A DNA stretch of 12,868 bases, from contig WFTN01000447.1 of NCBI GenBank assembly GCA_015485455.1, positions 1-12,868 of the forward strand. Reading direction: 5' to 3'. This DNA comes from Planctomycetota bacterium. Its GTDB lineage: Bacteria; Planctomycetota; GCA-002687715; DRQF01. Below are positions 7,726-12,868 of the stretch, in pieces. Position 1 is the first letter of the stretch, and every line of letters begins with the position of its first letter. Position numbers and translations under genes: made by a program. Below the pieces are notes generated by a model. The model ran no database searches. It saw only the letters and a list, made by a program, of their open reading frames with translations, and was not told the DNA's origin.

Positions 7726-9489
7726 TCAAAGCCGGCTTTTTGCAGCCCAAACAGTCGATTTGGGATAAAAGCCGTGCCACCTCTCGATGAGCCAGGCCGT
7801 AGCCGGGAGTGGTTGCATTTTTTGAGAATTGGAAGTGTTGCCCTTGGGACGGCCCAACATCATATTCCATGATCGACCAATTTCGTCGACAAACTCGCCT
7901 TCCCCCCGATAGAAAAATTTGTGCTTGCCTCTTACCCAAGCGGTGGCGTGCATGCCGTCTTTGTCGAAGAAGACAACGATGTCTTTGCCGTCAAAGCGAT
8001 CATGAATGACACGCTCCCGCATAAGATCTTCCATCAAGAAGAGCTTGGCACTTGCACCTTGTCCGACGGAGACGCCGAATTTCTTGGCGTCTTTCTCCTT
8101 GAGGGTGAACGTACCCATGAATCCGCCACGGCCTTTGCCTTCAAGAACTAAAGAGTTGGGATGATTCTCAACCCAATTACCCCACGAGGTAATCGAACTT
8201 GAAATGAATGTGAGTTGAGACCCCTTCATTTCGCCTTTGACACATTCGCCCGTGGTATGTACCCAAAGCGATTTTGTGCCCCTGTCATACATGACAAAAG
8301 AGCGACGATAGAGAACACCTTCATGACCAAATTCAAGAACTTTGCCAGACAGTTTTCTGCTATACACGATAGCGGTTTGGCAAAGTGGTCACCAGGAGAC
8401 AGCGATGGGAGTCTTGCCACAGACATCATTGCCGAGTTCATGAACCCCCATGATTGAAATGGGATAGGCTCTTGCTTCGCCGTCGCAGACCACACCGATA
8501 ACGGCTTCATCAGAGGCCGTCTTGGCCTCCTTCGCCGTTGACATCTTGGGGTTGTCAAACACAGGAAATGAGTCACGGGGGGCAGCTCTGCGCGCGTTGG
8601 CGTCATAGTCTGACTCGAGATCATTCAGATCCCGTTCTGTGGGCATTGGCCTCCGTTTTCTGTGTTTTCGTTCTTCTTTCTTCGCTTCTTCTTGTCCTGT
8701 GACAGCTTTCGAAGTCTGAATCTTCGGCAGGTTGCCACGGATAACGCGGGCCGGCAAGATGACAATAAGCTGTTCTTTCGCGCCGCGATTCTTCAAAGAT
8801 GCAAAAGGGCTGTCGTCCTTGATATCGGCCTTCGGTGTTTCAACAGCAAAACCAATGAACTGTCCATGGGCGTTGTAGACGCATGCGCCATTGAGATCAC
8901 AGCCTTGTTGCAAGAAAGCCGCAACAGGTTCGGCGATAGCGCCTGCCAGGTGAATACGACTCGCTTTCAGAGCGAAGCCAAAACGCTCGTTAAGACGCCC
9001 TATACAGAGGAGTTCGTCTCCGAGTCTTGCCATGCCGTCTGCGTTCAGATCGACTGCTTTGAAGATCGCTCCTTTCGGATCATGAATAGCTAAGAAAGCG
9101 ACGCCAAGGCTCTTATTCTCCTCGATGACTTTTGCCTGATAGAACCGGTCTTTCCCCAGGCGAACCGTTATCTTGCTGCGTACAGCATCATGTCTTCTAT
9201 TGGGTCCCATTCTTGGCAGAGATGGACTGGATAGCATGGCTTGAGAAACGAGAATCACACCGTGGGGGTTGACAATGATTCCTGTCCCACTTTGTTCGAC
9301 AACAAGAGTAGAATCATCCATCCCCATCATCTGGGCCATCTGACCAAGATCAAACTTGAACTCAGCAACAACAGTGACAAGAGAAGGTCCGGCGTCGAAC
9401 AGTTGATCTAGAGCGCCATTCCAGACTTGAGCTGAACTTGGCGTCGCGACAGTGGAGAGAAGGAATAAGAGAATCAGAAAAGTCTTCAT
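7726..9489 (-). CDS. Candidate selenoprotein: degenerate trypsin-like domain fused to DUF3179 with in-frame UGA (Sec367)
   Basis: One gene of 587 residues if the TGA at 8389-8391 is read as selenocysteine; otherwise it appears as a 366-residue ORF (8389-9489) and a downstream remnant (from about 8367). Both halves share one frame. The signal peptide is about 1-21. Residues 25-250 look like a trypsin/HtrA fold (GTGIIVNPHGVIL 68-80; RLGDELLCIG 155-164; NAHGQFIGF 206-214), but the usual His, Asp and Ser positions appear replaced, so it is probably a pseudoprotease. A basic/acidic linker (about 260-325) precedes a full-length DUF3179 domain. That domain shows GEARAYPISIMGVHELGND (337-355), AVSW-U-PLC (363-370), LEFGHEGVLY (385-394), VMYDRGTKSLW (399-409) and EIGRSW in a second half (about 536-541). 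The family normally reads CPLC here, so the UGA replaces the first Cys and leaves Cys370 as partner. The function of DUF3179 is unknown; a UxxC pair suggests exported thiol/selenol redox or metal chemistry. The start ATG has GAGG 8 nt upstream. Confidence 0.8.
8339..8386 (-). promoter_or_regulatory. Putative bacterial SECIS element directly after the in-frame UGA
   Basis: On the minus strand, numbering from the base after UGA, nt 3-11 (ACTTTGCCA) pair perfectly with nt 42-50 (TGGCAAAGT). Inside, nt 16-20 (GCTAT) pair perfectly with nt 26-30 (ATAGC), closing a 5-nt loop CGTGT at nt 21-25. The loop starts within about 16-37 nt of the UGA and has G among its first two bases, as in the published bacterial SECIS model (from memory). 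It would recruit SelB and Sec-tRNA so that UGA is decoded as selenocysteine. The hairpin lies wholly within the DUF3179 coding sequence, as bacterial SECIS elements do. Confidence 0.68.
8389..8391 (-). other. In-frame UGA codon, proposed selenocysteine 367
   Basis: The codon follows Ala-Val-Ser-Trp and precedes Pro-Leu-Cys. In DUF3179 proteins this position is the first Cys of a conserved CPLC motif. TGA differs from both Cys codons at one base. Neighbouring genes such as nagA and the subtilase gene use TGA as a true stop, so a local recoding signal would be needed. Confidence 0.7.
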
Positions 9490-9561
9490 GCTTGGGCCTC
9501 GTTGAGTTCTGCCCCCAAGAATGATCGGGGGTTGGTCTAACCGAATTTCGATGAACCATCG

Positions 9562-9589
9562 ATTGTCAGACTAATTCCGAACGAGTCAA
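9562..9589 (-). promoter_or_regulatory. Possible sigma70-type promoter of the DUF3179 gene
   Basis: On the minus strand, TTGACT is followed after 16 bp by GACAAT, a fair match to -35 and -10 boxes. It lies about 70 bp upstream of the start at 9489. A small inverted repeat (TCGATG/CATCGA, 9548-9562) abuts the -10 box, and a C5/G5 hairpin (9512-9531) lies in the leader. This is called by eye only. Confidence 0.28.
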
Positions 9590-9673
9590 GGCATCTATGG
9601 TCATTGGGGAAGATTAACCGGAACAATCGGCAAACTGTCCCGACCGCTTTTTTGATTTCGGACAGTCCATACG

Positions 9674-9708
9674 GAAAAACGGGGTTCATCACTGATGATG
9701 AACCCCGT
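9674..9708 (-). terminator. Rho-independent terminator of the matrixin operon
   Basis: A perfect 13-bp stem (9679-9691 with 9696-9708) with a 4-nt loop is followed on the minus strand by a run of T (plus-strand A-run 9675-9679). It begins about 31 nt past the matrixin stop. It separates the matrixin pair from the DUF3179 gene, so the latter needs its own promoter. Confidence 0.85.
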
Positions 9709-9739
9709 CCTTATGAAACTTCAGCTTGTTGCCACCGTC

Positions 9740-11503
9740 CTATTGGAAGATGAGGACCAAGCAATTGGTGCTCGAAACGCCACCCGCCATTCCAGGATCA
9801 CTTAAGCCAGCTTGCAAATAGATGCGGAAACCGGCGATGCTCGGGAGGTTCGGAATCGGAAAGGGCAAAGTTGCCATGCCGGAAGAAATCGTGGCGTTGA
9901 AACCTGCGGCAGGAAAGAGATCATCCTTGGGGATGCTCACCCATTGCAAGACTCCATTGCCAAGGTCCAAGAAGTCAGGCTGTCCAGCACCATAGAAAAA
10001 TGCTGTTTCTCCGTTCACACCATTGCTCACATTCAAAGCGAACGAGGCGTTATTGATGGTAGGAGAACCTACTGCTGACAAAGCAGGGGTGCCGGCTGTA
10101 CCAGCAGAACCCGCACCAAAAGTGAATGAAGTGGCAGAAGGGGCCGGATTGGGAGTGATTTCGATGACTCCACAGTAAATGGCCATCTCTGAGCCATTGT
10201 CATAGACAATGTCACGAGGGCCAGGTTCGGCGTTTGAGGCTACTGTTAGCGGAAAGATCTTAAAGCCATTGGAACCAATTGTCCCTGACCCCGTAGAGGC
10301 CGGGCCAAATGTAATGCCCTGTCCAACCATTGAAAACTGGTTGTCAGCGAAGGTGTCCACCGATGGCCCGACAACAACAACAAAAGTTGTGTCCCCTGGA
10401 GCCTTTTCGAAGCCAGATGCTGAGACCGAGAAACTGCCCGTTCCCGCAGGGAAGTCACCGATCTGCACCAAGTTGACCGTCTGGGCCGTGGCCGCCAAAC
10501 TGACATCAACATTCGCCGTCACTGTTGCGGCTTGAACACGAATGGTGGTTGGTGTTGCATTGCCGCCTAAAAACGTTGTCTGGAATGTTGTGTTTTTGCC
10601 CGTGGTAAAAAACGAGCTCTGAATATTGGAGTCTGCAACGGGGCCATCCAAGGGCTCAACGTAAATCTGATAGGGCCCAGGAGCCAAACCGGAAATACTG
10701 TAGGTGCCGTCCGGAAGGCTCATAGCCGCCGCACCAATGGTGCCATCGACAACAGATCTTGCCACCACGTGAGCACCGTAGACATTCGATCCACTTTGGG
10801 TGATTGTCCCAGTGACAATGCCAGTAGACCAGAAATTCGGAATCGTCTGATAAACACCGTTAATCCCAGCAACATCATCAACACTGATACCTCGGGCATC
10901 AGTCGCTCCTGCTGACGTGGTAGGAAACATGGTTGCTGACGCAACAGCGCTGTGGTTCAAACCAAATGTGTGGCCGAATTCATGAGTGGCAACTCCTTGA
11001 ATGTCAAACCGGGTAGTGGTCGCAAGAGTGGTGTAGCTCGTGGCAGAATTAAAGATGATATCGGCATCCACAATCTCCAATGACCCATTGAAGAAGACGA
11101 GGGATACAGCCAAAGCACTGCCAACGATGGCATTATTTGTCGCCGAGTTGATGAAAGTCACCAAGTTAATGCCATCGTTGGCACTATCTTGGGTGGCGAC
11201 TGTACCGCCATCGGTGAAGCTTATCGCCGACACGTTCTCCCATTGCTGAGCAGCGGTCGTGCAAGCGCTTTGCACCAAACTTCCTGCCTCCACGTTGGGA
11301 ATTGCGGGCAAGTTATTGACGGCGTCGTTGTAAACAAAAGTCACGGTGCTACCGACAAAACGGGCAGGACCGATATTTGCGCCACTTTGCTGCAAACCAA
11401 TCACATGAGCCAGTGGTTTAGCTTCACCTTTTGGCCCACCATTGGGGGCAGCGAAAACAGGAGCAATCAGACCAAGACAGAGGAGAGCTATTAGGGTTTT
11501 CAT
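9740..11503 (-). CDS. Secreted matrixin-type (M10A-like) zinc metalloprotease
   Basis: 587-residue secreted protease. The signal peptide is about 1-18 (cleavage near VFA-AP). The metzincin zinc motif HEFGHTFGLNH is at 174-184, with ligands His174, His178 and His184, catalytic Glu175 and a Met-turn candidate Met192 (SATMFP). The preceding DADIIFN (146-152) is typical of bacterial matrixins. A carboxypeptidase-regulatory-like module follows (about 227-286: TGTITQSGSNVYGAHV, DGTYSISGLAPGPYQIYV), then further beta domains. The C-terminal beta-rich domain (about 475-587: PNLPSIAGFRIYLQAGLSDP, SSTNCLVL) resembles the end of the subtilase in this window. The ATG overlaps the stop of the upstream small gene (ATGA), with a G-rich ribosome-binding site within that gene's end. 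No obvious cysteine-switch prodomain is visible, so control of activation may differ from animal MMPs. Confidence 0.9.
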   Translation of the reverse strand: MKTLIALLCLGLIAPVFAAPNGGPKGEAKPLAHVIGLQQSGANIGPARFVGSTVTFVYNDAVNNLPAIPNVEAGSLVQSACTTAAQQWENVSAISFTDGGTVATQDSANDGINLVTFINSATNNAIVGSALAVSLVFFNGSLEIVDADIIFNSATSYTTLATTTRFDIQGVATHEFGHTFGLNHSAVASATMFPTTSAGATDARGISVDDVAGINGVYQTIPNFWSTGIVTGTITQSGSNVYGAHVVARSVVDGTIGAAAMSLPDGTYSISGLAPGPYQIYVEPLDGPVADSNIQSSFFTTGKNTTFQTTFLGGNATPTTIRVQAATVTANVDVSLAATAQTVNLVQIGDFPAGTGSFSVSASGFEKAPGDTTFVVVVGPSVDTFADNQFSMVGQGITFGPASTGSGTIGSNGFKIFPLTVASNAEPGPRDIVYDNGSEMAIYCGVIEITPNPAPSATSFTFGAGSAGTAGTPALSAVGSPTINNASFALNVSNGVNGETAFFYGAGQPDFLDLGNGVLQWVSIPKDDLFPAAGFNATISSGMATLPFPIPNLPSIAGFRIYLQAGLSDPGMAGGVSSTNCLVLIFQ

Positions 11504-12093
11504 TTCTTGCCCCCCTTCTTGGCTGTTTTCTTGGGAGATTTCTTCACAAGCTCAAGAACTTTCGCTTGGAATTCACTGAGGCTCACTTGAGTTGGTGACT
11601 TGTCACCCTTGGTGGCGAAGAAGTTGTTTGTGACATAGCGAAGCCCTTTGTCGAACAAAACAAGATCTTCATGGGTGGCGAAATTATGGACCACCCGGAA
11701 TTTCCCTTGGATAGCGCCGTGGACGCGCTGCTGACCCAGAGTGTCTTTCTTGATGAAGAGCAAAACTCGCTCACCCTCACGAAATTTAGGCATGGATTCG
11801 ACATGAAGTGTGATGTCACCGACCTTACCGCCCACTTCCGCTACGGTCATGGTTTTATCGCTGCTGCCCTTGAGGACACGTTCGATAGTGAGGTCTGTGT
11901 AAGTAAAAATGACCCGAGTCCCTTTGGCGTAACGAGCGCTTTGATTACCAACCTTGGCAATCACAATAAGCTCGGCTTCCGCCGCAAGCTGGGAAAGGTC
12001 CTTCTTGATCAAGATCGTCGCGTCAGAAACCGCTGTTGACATGCACAGAAGTGCTAACAGGATTGACGGAACGAGAAACAAACGGGCTTTCAT
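11500..12093 (-). CDS. Small secreted protein coupled to the matrixin, lysine-rich C-terminus
   Basis: 197-residue exported protein of unknown biochemical role. The ATG at 12093 is preferred over the in-frame GTG at 12108 because AAGGAGG lies 5 nt before it and the signal peptide (about 1-25) then starts properly. The core (about 30-150) has the pattern seen in proteins encoded next to bacterial matrixins: AELIVIAKV (40-48), a conserved GGKVGDITLHVESMPKFREGERVLLFI stretch (88-114), and GAIQGKFRVV (126-135). The tail KKSPKKTAKKGGKK (184-197) is strongly basic. The 4-bp overlap with the protease suggests matched expression. A chaperone, inhibitor or substrate-binding partner is plausible but unproven. 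Confidence 0.85.
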   Translation of the reverse strand: MKARLFLVPSILLALLCMSTAVSDATILIKKDLSQLAAEAELIVIAKVGNQSARYAKGTRVIFTYTDLTIERVLKGSSDKTMTVAEVGGKVGDITLHVESMPKFREGERVLLFIKKDTLGQQRVHGAIQGKFRVVHNFATHEDLVLFDKGLRYVTNNFFATKGDKSPTQVSLSEFQAKVLELVKKSPKKTAKKGGKK

Positions 12094-12349
12094 CGATGCC
12101 TCCTTCACAAAATAGTTGGCGCAGCCGTTCCTTCAAAGAATGGGCAGTGCTTTTCCTATCGTCTGAATCAAACATACAATGGAATGTTATTCATCATAAT
12201 CCTCTAAATTCTTGATGCTTATGCCTTTATGATATGAATACACAGATAAAAGATGGGTTGCGATGGCCTGCCAGATGCCGAGGGAGGAATTTTATGTTGT
12301 TTGAGCCAAGGCCGTCGTTCTTTCTCTTTGGTCACGAAAAGGAAAGAAA
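12094..12349 (+). promoter_or_regulatory. Divergent intergenic region with promoters expected for both flanking genes
   Basis: The 256 bp between the divergently oriented small secreted gene and the anchored protein gene include an AT-rich core (about 12165-12250) where promoters in both directions are expected. I see no convincing -35/-10 pair and no clear operator. The right part holds the short ORF at 12294. Confidence 0.45.
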
Positions 12350-12353
12350 ATGA
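12294..12353 (+). CDS. Possible 19-residue leader peptide
   Basis: An ATG preceded by a strong Shine-Dalgarno (GGGAGGA, 5-nt spacing) opens a 19-codon ORF (MLFEPRPSFFLFGHEKERK). Its TGA overlaps the ATG of the next gene (ATGA). This layout suggests translational coupling or a regulatory leader. It may be chance, because the downstream gene also has its own AAAGGAAAG. No homology is recognised. Confidence 0.35.
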   Translation: MLFEPRPSFFLFGHEKERK

Positions 12354-12868
12354 ATCCTCAAAACAGACGTCTCTTGGTCAGGCTCGGCCTCCTCCTGCTT
12401 ATCGCCAGCCTTTGGTTGCTCTGGTCTGAATCGAGGGATGAACCAACTTTGGGCGTTACGCCTGATTCTGGGACTGAGCCCACCTTGGACACGGCAATGG
12501 ATTCAGACATGGAATCGCCGGATTTGGGCAACGCCGATGGGAAGAAACGGGTTTCTGGTCAAGTCATCGATGCCCGAGGCCAGGGGGTCCCCGGGGCGAC
12601 AGTTGAAGTACGCTTGGTGGCGGACGAGAAAGAAGCTCAAGATCCGAAACCTAGAGCGAAGGAATTCCCCCCCATCCACACCACCACCAGTGGCCAGGAT
12701 GGTGCTTTTCAATTCCCTCCTCTTCCCATGGCTGACAACTTCTGGATCACGGCTGTGGGGCCGCAGAAACGACGAGCCGGCCAATTACGGTTGCCGGCAT
12801 TCCGCGACTTGAGCCTCATCACGATTCCTGTTTACGAAGGCTTCACCTTGCGGGGCATCGTCGTTGAT
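12350..12868 (+). CDS. Membrane-anchored carboxypeptidase-regulatory-like protein, 3' truncated by the window edge
   Basis: First 173 codons of a gene running off the window; the frame is open to the last base. The start is ATG with AAAGGAAAG just upstream. A short basic N-terminus (MNPQNRR) and a hydrophobic helix (about 8-25, ending LWLLW) give a signal anchor. Next comes an acidic, Thr/Asp-rich linker, then a carboxypeptidase-regulatory-like beta module from about 64 (RVSGQVIDARGQGVPGATVEV, later TTTSGQDGAFQFPPLP). A second module begins at the edge (GFTLRGIVVD). The build matches the protein at 2323-4335, so the two are probably paralogues or members of one expanded family. The function is unknown; an extracytoplasmic structural or binding role is inferred. 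Confidence 0.85.
   Translation, partial: MNPQNRRLLVRLGLLLLIASLWLLWSESRDEPTLGVTPDSGTEPTLDTAMDSDMESPDLGNADGKKRVSGQVIDARGQGVPGATVEVRLVADEKEAQDPKPRAKEFPPIHTTTSGQDGAFQFPPLPMADNFWITAVGPQKRRAGQLRLPAFRDLSLITIPVYEGFTLRGIVVD

Noticed and set aside
7726..8367. Independent 213-residue gene starting at GTG 8367
   Set aside because: It would begin inside the DUF3179 domain and within the hairpin loop, with no ribosome-binding site, and lacks the N-terminal part of the domain.
7726..9489. DUF3179 gene as a plain pseudogene broken by a nonsense mutation
   Set aside because: The TGA is at the motif Cys, a SECIS-like hairpin follows at the right distance, and the downstream domain is full length without other lesions. 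It remains the main alternative, so confidence is held below certainty.
12438..12812. 124-codon plus-strand ORF near the right edge
   Set aside because: It lies in a different frame within the truncated anchored-protein gene, whose own frame has a clear start, anchor and domain and stays open to the window end.
1..12868. tRNA, rRNA, insertion sequence or prophage genes
   Set aside because: I saw no transposase, integrase, terminal inverted repeats or tRNA-like cloverleaf; none is supported.

Overview
The window looks like a bacterial chromosome segment of moderate GC that is rich in large secreted proteins. Planctomycetota or a similar lineage is my best guess. The basis is an FG-GAP subtilase, a matrixin with a partner gene, anchored carboxypeptidase-regulatory-like proteins, and a recurring C-terminal beta-rich domain on secreted proteins. 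This is an inference; there is no rRNA or other marker gene here.

Left block, plus strand (2-4335): the C-terminal part of an MscS-family mechanosensitive channel overlaps nagA (N-acetylglucosamine-6-phosphate deacetylase) by ATGA. About 200 bp later comes a membrane-anchored protein with several carboxypeptidase-regulatory-like beta domains. It converges on the next gene with only 36 bp between the stops.

Central block, minus strand (12093 down to 4372), in transcription order: a small secreted protein with a lysine-rich tail overlaps a secreted matrixin metalloprotease by ATGA, and a strong intrinsic terminator ends this pair. Next is a two-domain DUF3179 protein, then a 1068-residue secreted subtilase with a seven-bladed FG-GAP propeller.

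Right edge, plus strand: a divergent intergenic region, a possible 19-codon leader ORF, and the start of a second anchored carboxypeptidase-regulatory-like protein that runs off the window.

The most striking element is the DUF3179 gene (7726-9489, minus). Read naively it is two ORFs, but both are in the same frame and are separated only by one TGA. That TGA sits exactly where the family has the first Cys of its CPLC motif, and all of the downstream domain is preserved. Starting 3 nt after the TGA is a hairpin with a perfect 9-bp lower stem, a perfect 5-bp upper stem and a 5-nt loop with G at its second position. This matches the bacterial SECIS pattern. I interpret the gene as a candidate selenoprotein (Sec367-Pro-Leu-Cys370) in a family of unknown function, fused to a trypsin/HtrA-like domain that appears to have lost its catalytic residues. 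TGA is an ordinary stop for several other genes here, so a general code change is not the explanation. No selenocysteine machinery (selA, selB, selC, selD) lies in the window, so its presence elsewhere in the genome is the key test.
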